In this document: piece by piece, positions 15,952 to 23,853 of the stretch
How the letters are laid out: every line of letters begins with the position of its first letter
How positions within the stretch are numbered: the stretch's first letter is position 1
Assembly: GCA_029866215.1 (NCBI GenBank)
Contig: JARWZU010000088.1
Span: forward strand, 62,001-126,000
Origin: Akkermansiaceae bacterium
GTDB taxonomy: Bacteria; Verrucomicrobiota; Verrucomicrobiia; Verrucomicrobiales; Akkermansiaceae
Reading direction: 5' to 3'
Length of the DNA stretch: 64,000 nucleotides
The notes under the pieces: generated by a model
The model's database searches: none
Told to the model about the DNA's origin: nothing
The model's input: the letters and a program-made list of their open reading frames with translations, nothing else
Translations under genes and position numbers: made by a program

Positions 15952-17097
15952 ATGAAATCCAGCATTCGTCTCGAAACAAACGCCCCGCGCGCAGATTGGA
16001 AAGAACGCGTCGAGGAGTCCGGCTTGATCTGGCACGGCGCGGGCGGCGAATCGTATTGGACCGAGAACGAGCATCTCGTGCTCACCTTGAAAGCGGCGGA
16101 AACCCTAGAGGACGCCGCCAGCGAGTTGCACGCGCTTTGCCTGGAAGCCTGCGAGCAAATCGTCAGACGCGGTTGGTGGGACCGCCTCGCCATTCCGGAC
16201 ACAGTTGCAGGGCTGGTGCAGACCTCGTGGATGGTTGCGGATTTCTCACTCTACGGCCGCTTCGACCTCGCTTGGGATGGCACGGGCCCGCCGAAGCTTC
16301 TCGAATACAACGCCGACACGCCGACCTCGCTGCTAGAAGCGGCGGTCATTCAGTGGCAGTGGCTGGAAACGGTTTTCCCGGAGAGCGACCAGCTCAATTC
16401 GATCCATGAGGCGCTCGTCGCACGCTGGAAATCGATCCCGGAAGCCACGGTGCATTTCGCCTGCGCATGGGAAAATCTCGAAGACCGCCAGACCATCGCC
16501 TACCTCGCGGAGACGGCTGAGCAGGCGGGGAAATCGGTTGAGCTGATGGACATGCAGGAGATCGGATTTGCCGAGGGCGGCTATTTCACCGGCCCCAACG
16601 AACAACCCGTTGAGAAGCTTTTCAAACTCTATCCGTGGGAGTGGATGATCGAGGAGCCATTCTTCGCCGAGATCGGTCAGGAGCGGTCCCGGTTCATCGA
16701 ACCGGCGTGGAAGATGATGCTCTCCAACAAGGGCCTGCTGCCAATTTTATGGGAGCTCAATCCCGGCCACCCGCTGTTGCTGCCGGCTTATCTGTCGCGG
16801 GAAGAGCTGTGTTCCCAGGGCGTCTCGCACTGGGTGGAGAAGCCGTTCTTCGGCCGCGAGGGCGCGGGCGTCTCCTTGATGGAGCGCGGGAACACGCTCG
16901 CCACCGGAGCCGTCGGCCACCACGGCGAGCCGATCGCTTATCAGAAGCACGCAAATCTGTTTTCCGCTAGGCAACAGCACTTCGTCTGGGGCTTGTGGAT
17001 GATCGGCGACGAGTGCCGCGGCCTCTCCGCACGCGGCGACCGCTCGCCAATCACCGGCAACCTCAGTCGCTTTTTCCCGCACCGGATCGAGGGGTGA
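15952..17097 (+). CDS. Glutathionylspermidine synthase family ATP-grasp ligase (YgiC-like)
   Basis: A 381-residue protein close in length to E. coli YgiC. Visible motifs include FSLYGRFDLAWDGTGPPKLL, EYNADTPTSLLEAAVIQWQW, KLYPWEWMIEEPFF and the ATP-grasp end with EKPFFGREGAGVSLME. The family includes the synthetase half of glutathionylspermidine synthase, which joins peptides to polyamines with ATP. YgiC-type members keep the fold but do not form glutathionylspermidine themselves, so a different amine-peptide ligation is likely. Full length and apparently intact. GC-rich codon use like its lipoprotein partner suggests both arrived together with the island. Confidence 0.82.
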   Translation: MKSSIRLETNAPRADWKERVEESGLIWHGAGGESYWTENEHLVLTLKAAETLEDAASELHALCLEACEQIVRRGWWDRLAIPDTVAGLVQTSWMVADFSLYGRFDLAWDGTGPPKLLEYNADTPTSLLEAAVIQWQWLETVFPESDQLNSIHEALVARWKSIPEATVHFACAWENLEDRQTIAYLAETAEQAGKSVELMDMQEIGFAEGGYFTGPNEQPVEKLFKLYPWEWMIEEPFFAEIGQERSRFIEPAWKMMLSNKGLLPILWELNPGHPLLLPAYLSREELCSQGVSHWVEKPFFGREGAGVSLMERGNTLATGAVGHHGEPIAYQKHANLFSARQQHFVWGLWMIGDECRGLSARGDRSPITGNLSRFFPHRIEG

Positions 17098-17192
17098 AAC
17101 GTTGCGTCGCCCCGTCCCGCCGCGAGAGGTTCATCCATCACATCCCAATTCGGGCAAACCGTTCCGTCGGCGTTCTTCTGAATGAGGCAACA

Positions 17193-17429
17193 CGGCGGGG
17201 CATGGTGCAGGAGCTTGGCTATTTCCTCGGATGAGAAGATCGCCGTATCCTCGGATTTCACGCGCACTTGCTGCATCCGCTCGACGGCATTGGTCTTCTC
17301 ATCGGGCAGGTAGTTCTGAGCCTTGGCGAGGTAGAAGAGCGCCTTGATGCATCGCAGCATCGGCTTGCGCGTGACTGCCACAATGCCTGACAACCGCAAC
17401 CAAGCATCCAGGTCGGGGCCAGCTTTGAC
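17193..17429 (-). pseudogene. Tyrosine integrase fragment next to tRNA-Leu
   Basis: About 79 residues resemble the end of the core-binding domain and the start of the catalytic domain of a site-specific integrase: MLRCIKALFYLAKAQNYLPD (the N-terminal helix bundle), then VKSEDTAIFSSEEIAKLLHH, the domain junction typical of these proteins. The catalytic R-H-R-H-Y region is missing, and sequence on either side in the same frame is not integrase-like. Its position about 150 bases from the 3' end of tRNA-Leu is where an island integrase would sit. Call rests on the residue pattern, not on catalytic residues. Confidence 0.65.
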
Positions 17430-17578
17430 CTTATGGAAGGGGCCTGCTTTCCTGCTCCGGCCATTGAAGGGGGATGCCCCCTGACCTTTCGCTACTTTGT
17501 CCCCAGCCCCGTTCATGCCGCTGTTGGACATATCAACCGAGGCGATTTTTACCGCCGCACCCCATTGATTATCAGGGG

Positions 17579-17601
17579 AAAGTGCTCGAAAGAGGACTCG
17601 A
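17579..17601. repeat. Right island boundary within tRNA-Leu (att-like site)
   Basis: Second copy of the 23-bp repeat at 13790-13812. Here most of it (from 17583) is the acceptor stem and T-arm end of the tRNA-Leu gene, which stays complete. Confidence 0.75.
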
Positions 17602-17664
17602 ACCTCCACAGGTTACCCTACTAGATCCTTAGTCTAGCGCGTCTACCAATTCCGCCATCCGAGC
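17583..17664 (-). tRNA. tRNA-Leu, anticodon AAG (reads CUU)
   Basis: An 82-base class II tRNA on the minus strand. The acceptor arms are GCTCGGA and TTCGAGC (one G-T pair) with discriminator A and no encoded CCA. The anticodon stem CTAGA/TCTAG encloses the loop CTAAGGA, so bases 34-36 are AAG. The 13-base variable region TAGGGTAACCTGT forms a short extra arm, and the T-arm is GGAGG-TTCGAGT-CCTCT. A long variable arm and G37 fit leucine. A34 is unusual in bacteria, where GAG normally reads CUU/CUC; it may be deaminated to inosine. The 3' end serves as the integration site of the island at 13.8-17.6 kb. Confidence 0.9.
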
Positions 17665-17816
17665 AATCGTTTGGTTGGGGGGCATTTGTTACGGTGTCGC
17701 CTTCTATTTTGCAAGCGAATCTTCAAAAAAACTCGAAAATCCTCGATCATACGGCGATTTCTCAGCTTCCGGCTTGCTTCCATGCTACCAAACGAAACGA
17801 TGGGCCAGCAAATCCT

Positions 17817-18884
17817 ATGGAATCGATCCGAGCTCAATCAATCGTTAAGTCCTTCGGGGACACCCGCGCCCTTGATGGAATCTCTCTCGAGATCGAGCAC
17901 GGCGAGTTATTCTTTCTTCTCGGAGCTTCGGGTTGCGGGAAAACCACCCTGCTCCGCTGCATCGCCGGGCTCGAAACTCCCACCAGCGGCTCGATTTATT
18001 TCGGCGAGCGCGAGGTCACGAAATTGCCCCCTCACAAACGCGAGGCAGCAATGGTCTTCCAAAGCTACGCACTCTGGCCCCATCTAACGGTCGGCCAGAA
18101 CATCGCATTCGGCCTCGAAGAACGGAAAGTGCCAAGGCCGGAAATCAAACAACGCGTCGCCGAGGTACTCGAAATGGTTCAACTCAGCGGATTCGGCGAG
18201 CGCGCCATCGACCAAATGTCCGGCGGTCAACAACAACGGGTCTCACTCGCCCGCGCGCTGGTCGTGAGACCAAAGTGCCTACTCCTCGATGAGCCTCTAT
18301 CCAATCTCGACGCCCAGTTGCGCGTGGAAATGCGCCGCGAAATCCGCCGCATCGTAAAGGAGAACGGCCTAACGGGAATTTATGTAACCCACGATCAAGA
18401 AGAGGCACTCGCAATGGCCGATCGCATGGCTGTGTTGACGCGTGGTCAGATCGGCCAAATCGGCACGCCAGAGCAAATTTACCGCACCCCACAAAGCGCG
18501 TATGTTGCCCACTTCATCGGTGAGACCAACCTGCTCGCAGGGAACGCCATCGGAATGAGTGATGGCTACGTGGTGGTTGAAACCGCCGCCGGTCGCCTAA
18601 CAGGTCGCACCTCTGATTCAAACTGGTCACCGGTTGCCGGGGAGGCAGTTCAACTATCCATCCGCCCCGAGGCGTGGCGGCTCCAAGACACCGAAGGTGA
18701 CAATGCACTCGCCGGCACCATCGTCGAGCGCAGTTACCTCGGCCAACGGATTCAATACTGGGTCGAGACCGCAGCAGGCCGCCAGCAGGTGGTCGAGATG
18801 AATCCTCACCTGATCCACGAACCCAGCGCCGCAAAAATCGTCCTGCATGCCCGCCATGAGGATGTGGTCGTTTTAAAACCGTAA
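17817..18884 (+). CDS. ABC transporter ATP-binding protein (Fe3+/polyamine/PotA-type)
   Basis: A 355-residue ATPase. Walker A is in LLGASGCGKTTLLRCIAG (about residues 34-51), the Q-loop is VFQSYALWPHLTVGQN, the signature MSGGQQQRVSLARAL, Walker B CLLLDEPLSNLDAQL and the H-loop YVTHDQEEALAMADR. A C-terminal TOBE region begins near residue 245 (FIGETNLLAGN). This domain plan is that of importers for iron(III), spermidine/putrescine and related solutes. It precedes a binding protein and a fused permease on the same strand, so the three make one importer. ATG 17817 precedes the first strand; upstream in-frame sequence near the tRNA is not conserved-looking. Confidence 0.9.
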   Translation: MESIRAQSIVKSFGDTRALDGISLEIEHGELFFLLGASGCGKTTLLRCIAGLETPTSGSIYFGEREVTKLPPHKREAAMVFQSYALWPHLTVGQNIAFGLEERKVPRPEIKQRVAEVLEMVQLSGFGERAIDQMSGGQQQRVSLARALVVRPKCLLLDEPLSNLDAQLRVEMRREIRRIVKENGLTGIYVTHDQEEALAMADRMAVLTRGQIGQIGTPEQIYRTPQSAYVAHFIGETNLLAGNAIGMSDGYVVVETAAGRLTGRTSDSNWSPVAGEAVQLSIRPEAWRLQDTEGDNALAGTIVERSYLGQRIQYWVETAAGRQQVVEMNPHLIHEPSAAKIVLHARHEDVVVLKP

Positions 18885-18896
18885 TCGGCCCACTCG

Positions 18897-20387
18897 ATGA
18901 GAACGCGCGCATCGATCATTTTTGGACTGCTGGTGATCATCATCGCACTGCCCTTCGCATTGCGCCGGCAGACGGCCACAACCACGGCAAACAAGGCGGA
19001 TGACACGCTCGTGATTCTGAGTCCCCACAATGAATCGATCCGTCGAGAATTCGGCGAGGCCTTTGCCGCACACTGGAAAAAAAATTCGGGCCGCTCCCTT
19101 TACATCGACTGGCGGACGCCAGGTGGCACCTCGGAAATCCGCATGGTATTAGATGCAAGTTTCAAGGCTGCGGACGAAACTCAGCGTAATGGAATCGGCG
19201 TGGATTTATTCTTCGGTGGTGGTGAGCCCGACTTCGCGAGTCAGGCAAAAAAAGGCAGGCTCCTTCCTCTTAGCGTCTTCGGTTCGCACCCTGAGTGGTT
19301 CGCGAACGATGGAGTCATTCCCGAGACCTTCACCGGCGAGCGCTACTACCCCACCGACCACGTCTGGGTCGGGACCTGCATGTCCCAATTCGGCATTTGC
19401 TACAGCCCAGACGTTCTCAAACGACTGCAAATCCCCCTTCCCAAAACATGGAATGACTTGGGTGATCCACGCTACGCGGGCGCAATCGCACTTGCGGACC
19501 CCACCAAGAGCGGCTCGGTGGCCCGAGCATTCGAGTTGCTCGTCCAGTCGGAAATGCAGCGAAATCTAATGAGGTCTAACACGGACCGCGCAAAAGCGAT
19601 GGAGGCCGGTTGGGCGGCTGGTCTTCAACTGATCCAGCGAATGGCGGCCAATGCGCGTTACTTCACCGACAGCGCGTCAAAGATCCCCCAAGACATCGGG
19701 CAAGGAAATGCTGCGGCCGGCATGTGCATCGATTTCTACGGGCGCTCGTTTGCTGACGAGCTCAAATCAACCTCTGGAGAGTCACGCGTCGTTTGGATCG
19801 CGCCCGTGGGCGGCACCACCTTAAGTGGCGATCCAATCGCAGTGCTGAAGGGAGCGCCCCACGAAGCAATTGCTCAAGCCTTCGTCGAATTCTGCCTCAG
19901 CATCGAAGCTCAGACGCTATGGTTTGGCAAACCCGGCACGCCTAACGGCCCGAAAGCTCGGGCGCTCCACCGCACCCCCATCCGCCGCGACGCCTACACC
20001 GCAGGGCTCTTGGCGAACTCGACCATGCCTCTCGCCGATCCCTACCACGACCCGGCAAATTTCACCTATCAGCGCGAACTCACGGGAGCTTCATTCAACA
20101 CCCTGCGCCAATTGGTCAAAATCATGTGCATCGATTCGCACGATGAATTGAAGTCTGCTTGGGACGCGATTCGGAACGCTGGGATGCCTGCTGATGCGCT
20201 GGCAGTTTTTACGGATGTCTCGCGGGTGAGCTATGACAAAGCCGGTAAAGGCGACCCCGTACTTGATGGTCCAGATGCGCTGAAGGCAGCTGACCGTGCA
20301 ACGGAACTCGGCGAATGGTTCCGCGCCAATTATCGCAAAGCTGAGGCCATCGCCCGTGCGAAATCCCAAAGCGCCACCCACCCATGA
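18897..20387 (+). CDS. ABC transporter extracellular solute-binding protein (iron(III)-type)
   Basis: A 496-residue protein with an N-terminal hydrophobic segment (SIIFGLLVIIIALPFALR) that serves as signal or membrane anchor; no lipobox Cys is present. The body has LVILSPHNESIRREFGEAF, GVDLFFGGGEPDFASQAK, LPKTWNDLGDPRYAGAIALA and NAAAGMCIDFYGRSFADEL, as in family 1 binding proteins of FbpA/AfuA type. It is longer than the usual 340 residues because of a C-terminal extension of about 130 residues. It would capture the solute outside the membrane and deliver it to the permease encoded next, with a 4-base overlap (ATGA). Iron is the best guess; polyamine or phosphonate cannot be excluded. Confidence 0.83.
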   Translation: MRTRASIIFGLLVIIIALPFALRRQTATTTANKADDTLVILSPHNESIRREFGEAFAAHWKKNSGRSLYIDWRTPGGTSEIRMVLDASFKAADETQRNGIGVDLFFGGGEPDFASQAKKGRLLPLSVFGSHPEWFANDGVIPETFTGERYYPTDHVWVGTCMSQFGICYSPDVLKRLQIPLPKTWNDLGDPRYAGAIALADPTKSGSVARAFELLVQSEMQRNLMRSNTDRAKAMEAGWAAGLQLIQRMAANARYFTDSASKIPQDIGQGNAAAGMCIDFYGRSFADELKSTSGESRVVWIAPVGGTTLSGDPIAVLKGAPHEAIAQAFVEFCLSIEAQTLWFGKPGTPNGPKARALHRTPIRRDAYTAGLLANSTMPLADPYHDPANFTYQRELTGASFNTLRQLVKIMCIDSHDELKSAWDAIRNAGMPADALAVFTDVSRVSYDKAGKGDPVLDGPDALKAADRATELGEWFRANYRKAEAIARAKSQSATHP

Positions 20388-22090
20388 AACGCGGCACCGC
20401 CATTACCATTTCTCTCATCGTAGGTATCCTATTTGCGGTGTTTTTCATCTATCCCGCAGGGATGATCGTAAAGCAAGCGTTCGAAGGGCTACGGGCAGAC
20501 GGTTCACGCACTTTTACCCTCGACTTCGTGGCCACGGTTTTCCGAAACCCGATCTATCAGGAAGGCCTCTGGAATGCTTTCTTGGTGGGAATCGGCAGCA
20601 CTCTCGCCACACTCGCAATCGCCTTTCCCTTGGCCTTGATCGGCCACCGCTATGACTTTTTTGCCAAGCCCGCGCTCGGTGTTCTCGTACTCGCACCCAT
20701 GATCCTGCCACCTTTCGTCGGTGCAGTCGGCGTCAAACAAATGCTCGGAGTCAACGGCGCATTCAACTCACTGCTCATCGACCTCGGCATGATGAGCTCA
20801 ATGCATCCTTATGATTGGTTGGCGAATGGTCGCTTCACAGGCATGGTCCTCATGAATGCCCTGCATCTCTATCCAATCCTCTACATGAACATCGCCGCCG
20901 CTCTGGCGAACCTCGATCCCGCGATGGAACAGGCAGCGGAAAACCTCGGCTGCCCACCTTGGAAACGCTTTTTCCGAATCACCCTGCCACTCGCCATGCC
21001 CGGCGTCTTTGCTGGGGCATCCATTGTCTTCATCTGGGCATTCACGGAACTCGGCGTCCCCCTAGTCTTCGACTTCGCGAGAATCGCTCCTGTACAAATT
21101 TTCGACGGTCTGAAAGGACTGGATAAAAATCCAATCCCTTACGCACTAACAGCGATCTTGTTGGTCGTGGCTGCGGGAGTATTTGCGCTTTCGAAGTTGG
21201 TCATGGGCCGGTCTCCGTTAGGCACCGCGCCACGACCGAAAGGACGCTCTGCAGCACTGCGCATCGGTGGTTGGAAATCTGCCGGCTGCAGCTTGTTTTT
21301 CCTGACGGTATTTCTAATTGCAGCCATTCCTCACCTCGGCGTCTTGCTACTTTCCGTCACTGGCCGCTGGTATGGCACAGTCTTGCCGGATGAACTGACA
21401 CTCCGGCACTATCACGAAGCGCTTGGAAACAGCCTTGTGGTTCCATCGATCCAAAACAGCTTGATGTATGCTGGCTGCGCTACCTTGTTAGCACTCGTGA
21501 TCGGATTGTGTGTGGCGTGGGTCGTGGTCCGCTCGGATTTAAAATCGCGAGGGCTCCTCGACTCGGTGGTGATGTTGCCACTCGCCGTGCCCGGATTGGT
21601 GATGGCCTTCGGCTACCTCGCGCTGTCGCAGGAAGGGAAGGCTTTCCATTTCCTCGTGGGCGCAGACGGTAGCCCATTCCTCTTGATCGTGGTTGCCTAC
21701 GCATTTCGGCGAATGCCTTACATTGTCCGATCGGCGGTCGCTGGCCTCCAACAAAGCAATCCGACCCTAGAGGAAGCTGCGAAATCTCTCGGTGCCACCT
21801 CGTTCCGAACGCTGCGCCGGGTGTCCATTCCACTCATCGGGGCCAATCTCGCCGCCGGCTCGATCCTCGCCTTTGCCTTCGCGATGTTAGAAGTTAGCGA
21901 TAGCCTAATCCTCGCCCAACAAGCGCAGCACTACCCGATCACCAAGGCAATCTACACCCTGCTCAGCACCCTTGGCAATGGCACGGAACTCGCGGCAGCC
22001 CTCGGCGTATGGGCGATGGTTTTCCTATCCGTTGCGATCATGGGAGCCGCAATCCTCGGCGGCAAACGCGGGGGCTTGTTCAAGGTCTGA
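20384..22090 (+). CDS. ABC transporter permease, fused two-domain type (FbpB/ThiP-like)
   Basis: A 568-residue inner-membrane protein made of two homologous permease halves, about residues 1-275 and 300-568, each with around six membrane segments. Each half carries an EAA-type loop that contacts the ATPase: EQAAENLGCPPWKRFFRITL in the first and EEAAKSLGATSFRTLRRVSI in the second. This duplicated form is typical of iron(III) and thiamine importers. It overlaps the binding-protein gene by 4 bases, and there is no further importer gene downstream, so the three genes are sufficient for a complete system. Confidence 0.9.
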   Translation: MKRGTAITISLIVGILFAVFFIYPAGMIVKQAFEGLRADGSRTFTLDFVATVFRNPIYQEGLWNAFLVGIGSTLATLAIAFPLALIGHRYDFFAKPALGVLVLAPMILPPFVGAVGVKQMLGVNGAFNSLLIDLGMMSSMHPYDWLANGRFTGMVLMNALHLYPILYMNIAAALANLDPAMEQAAENLGCPPWKRFFRITLPLAMPGVFAGASIVFIWAFTELGVPLVFDFARIAPVQIFDGLKGLDKNPIPYALTAILLVVAAGVFALSKLVMGRSPLGTAPRPKGRSAALRIGGWKSAGCSLFFLTVFLIAAIPHLGVLLLSVTGRWYGTVLPDELTLRHYHEALGNSLVVPSIQNSLMYAGCATLLALVIGLCVAWVVVRSDLKSRGLLDSVVMLPLAVPGLVMAFGYLALSQEGKAFHFLVGADGSPFLLIVVAYAFRRMPYIVRSAVAGLQQSNPTLEEAAKSLGATSFRTLRRVSIPLIGANLAAGSILAFAFAMLEVSDSLILAQQAQHYPITKAIYTLLSTLGNGTELAAALGVWAMVFLSVAIMGAAILGGKRGGLFKV

Positions 22091-22171
22091 TTGGGCGCTC
22101 GAACCCGGCGATCCTTCAGTCGGCCATCTGTATGGGTTGCCAAAACTCAGATCCGGTGCTACTTGAAAAGA

Positions 22172-22714
22172 ATGTCCGACATCAAAATCACCCTTCACAC
22201 GACCGCTGGCGACATCGATGCCACGTTCTACGCGTCCAAGGCCCCGCTCACCTGTGCGAATTTCCTGAACCTCGCCCGCCGAGGGTATTACAACAATATC
22301 GCCTTCCACCGGGTCATCGAGGGCTTCATGCTGCAAGGCGGTGATCCAACTGAATCCGGTCGCGGCGGCCCGGGCTACAAGTTTGCCGACGAATTTCACC
22401 CCGACCTCCGCCACCGTGCGCCTGGGGTTTTCTCGATGGCCAACGCAGGCCCTGGCACGAATGGATCGCAGTTTTTCATCACCACGACCGCAACCCCATT
22501 CCTCGATAACCGCCACTCGGTCTTCGGCCAAGTCACCAACGGACTCGACGTGGTCGAAAAAATCACCGGCAAAAACAATACCGGCGAACGTGGCTGCAAA
22601 TTCAATGGCGTGGGCGACAAGATCACCAGCATCACCATCCACGACGATGCCACCGCACTCTTCGATTCACAAAAGGATCACGTCGAACACTGGAACTCGA
22701 TCCTCGACCGCTAA
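22172..22714 (+). CDS. Cyclophilin-type peptidyl-prolyl cis-trans isomerase
   Basis: A 180-residue cyclophilin without a signal peptide, so cytoplasmic. It begins SDIKITLHTTAGDIDATFYA, has the active-site FHRVIEGFMLQGGDPTESGR, and the core FSMANAGPGTNGSQFFITT, followed by FLDNRHSVFGQVTNGLDVVE. These carry the catalytic Arg and the Gln/Phe of the proline pocket. It catalyses isomerisation of X-Pro bonds during folding. ATG 22172 is chosen because the family N-terminal strand begins there; a longer frame from 22091 is unlike the family. A hairpin terminator follows at 22748. Confidence 0.93.
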   Translation: MSDIKITLHTTAGDIDATFYASKAPLTCANFLNLARRGYYNNIAFHRVIEGFMLQGGDPTESGRGGPGYKFADEFHPDLRHRAPGVFSMANAGPGTNGSQFFITTTATPFLDNRHSVFGQVTNGLDVVEKITGKNNTGERGCKFNGVGDKITSITIHDDATALFDSQKDHVEHWNSILDR

Positions 22715-22747
22715 CCGATCAACCACCCGCCTCGCTGCGAATCACTC

Positions 22748-22776
22748 AAAGGCTCTCCTCACCGGGAGCCTTTTTT
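22748..22776 (+). terminator. Rho-independent terminator after the cyclophilin gene
   Basis: Inverted repeat AAAGGCTC / GAGCCTTT around a 10-base loop, followed by a run of Ts (TTTTTT). It lies 34 bases after the stop codon. It probably ends transcription of the cyclophilin gene. Confidence 0.8.
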
Positions 22777-22865
22777 CTCATACACTGACCTCACGGCGAA
22801 ACTAGCAATCAAGTGCTAGCAACATCAGTCTGATTTGATAGACTCGCCGAAGTCACTCACCTCTC

Positions 22866-23795
22866 ATGCTCGCATTCTCATCATGCTGGAACAACAGCCG
22901 CCACACCGACGGCGAGCAAATGATTGAGGAAATCGTCGACCTCGGTTTTTCTAACATCGAGTTGTCGCACGGGATGACCATCGCTAAACTGCCGGGAATT
23001 CGCCAAGCTTACGCCCGTGGCTTGTTCAAGTGCGCAGGGGTGCACAACTATTTCCCGTCACCTGTCGAGGTGATGATCGATGCCCCCGATGCCTATGAAT
23101 ACACGTCCCATCGCCCGCTCGAGCGCCAACGCGCGATGGACATGACACTCCGAACGCTGGACATCGCCGCCGAGTTTGACGCCCACTACCTCGTCCTCCA
23201 CATGGGCTCGGTGCCGCTGAGCCGCAAGGACTGGACCACCCCCCTCACCAAGCTCGTGGCCAACGGCGACCAACACCATCCGGACTATATCAAACGCAAA
23301 ATCGCCTTCGTGAAAAAACGCGAAAAAATAGGGCCGCTGTATTTTCACCGAGCGCTGGAGGCACTCACCACGATCACAGAGCGGGCAGCCGAAGTCGGTG
23401 TCAAACTCGCGATCGAATCTCGCTCGATCTTCGAGGATGTACCAACCGAGCGTGAGATGATGGTGCTCCAATCGCACTTCGCCGACCACCCATCGGTCGG
23501 CTACTGGCACGACTTCGGTCATGTTCAACTGAAACACAACCTCGGTCTGCTCGACCACTTCCAATGGCTAGAAACCATCGCTCCGCATCTCATCGGCGGG
23601 CACGTTCATGACGTGGAGTGGCCCGCCAGAGACCACCGTACCCCGTTCAGCGGCACCTTGGACTACGCGAAAATCCTTGGGTTTTTCCCGCCCAACTGCC
23701 CGCTTACGTGGGAACTCAGCCCGACCCGCCAAGCATCGGAGATCCGCGAGGCCTTGGCCCGTTGGAAGACAGAGTTTCCAGAGCGCTCACTCTAA
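22866..23795 (+). CDS. TIM-barrel sugar phosphate isomerase/epimerase family protein (AP endonuclease 2 fold)
   Basis: A 309-residue protein of the xylose-isomerase-like TIM-barrel family. The first strand is LAFSSCWNNSRHTDGEQMIE, followed by FSNIELSHGMT. Metal-binding candidates are the Glu in VKLAIESRSIFEDVP, the Asp/His in GYWHDFGHVQLKHN, the His residues in IGGHVHDVEWPARDH and the late Glu in LTWELSPTR. Members isomerise or epimerise sugars with a divalent metal, but substrates vary widely and cannot be predicted here. No signal peptide, so cytoplasmic. Stands 58 bases before an M20 peptidase on the same strand. Confidence 0.8.
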   Translation: MLAFSSCWNNSRHTDGEQMIEEIVDLGFSNIELSHGMTIAKLPGIRQAYARGLFKCAGVHNYFPSPVEVMIDAPDAYEYTSHRPLERQRAMDMTLRTLDIAAEFDAHYLVLHMGSVPLSRKDWTTPLTKLVANGDQHHPDYIKRKIAFVKKREKIGPLYFHRALEALTTITERAAEVGVKLAIESRSIFEDVPTEREMMVLQSHFADHPSVGYWHDFGHVQLKHNLGLLDHFQWLETIAPHLIGGHVHDVEWPARDHRTPFSGTLDYAKILGFFPPNCPLTWELSPTRQASEIREALARWKTEFPERSL

Positions 23796-23853
23796 CCCCG
23801 GGCCGCTCACGAAGACCTTGCTTTCAGCTCTACTTGCTGATGGTATCAGGGCC

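Larger units (their letters stand above)
13790..17601. mobile_element. Remnant genomic island integrated at tRNA-Leu
   Basis: A 23-bp perfect direct repeat (13790-13812 and 17579-17601) bounds this 3.8-kb segment. The right copy is the 3' end of an intact tRNA-Leu gene (T-arm end and acceptor stem), the classic target of tyrosine integrases. A decayed tyrosine-integrase fragment lies immediately inside the tRNA-side boundary (17193-17429), the usual place for an island integrase. Cargo is DedA, an RND-pump fragment, a YgiB-like lipoprotein and a glutathionylspermidine-synthase-family ligase. The right half is more GC-rich than neighbouring genes. The integrase is broken, so the element is probably immobile now. 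Boundaries are seen directly; the island origin is inferred. Confidence 0.72.

Noticed and set aside
16941-17609. Intact 222-residue integrase gene
   Set aside because: Only about 79 residues look integrase-like; the frame runs into the tRNA at one end and the ligase gene at the other, and no catalytic residues are present.
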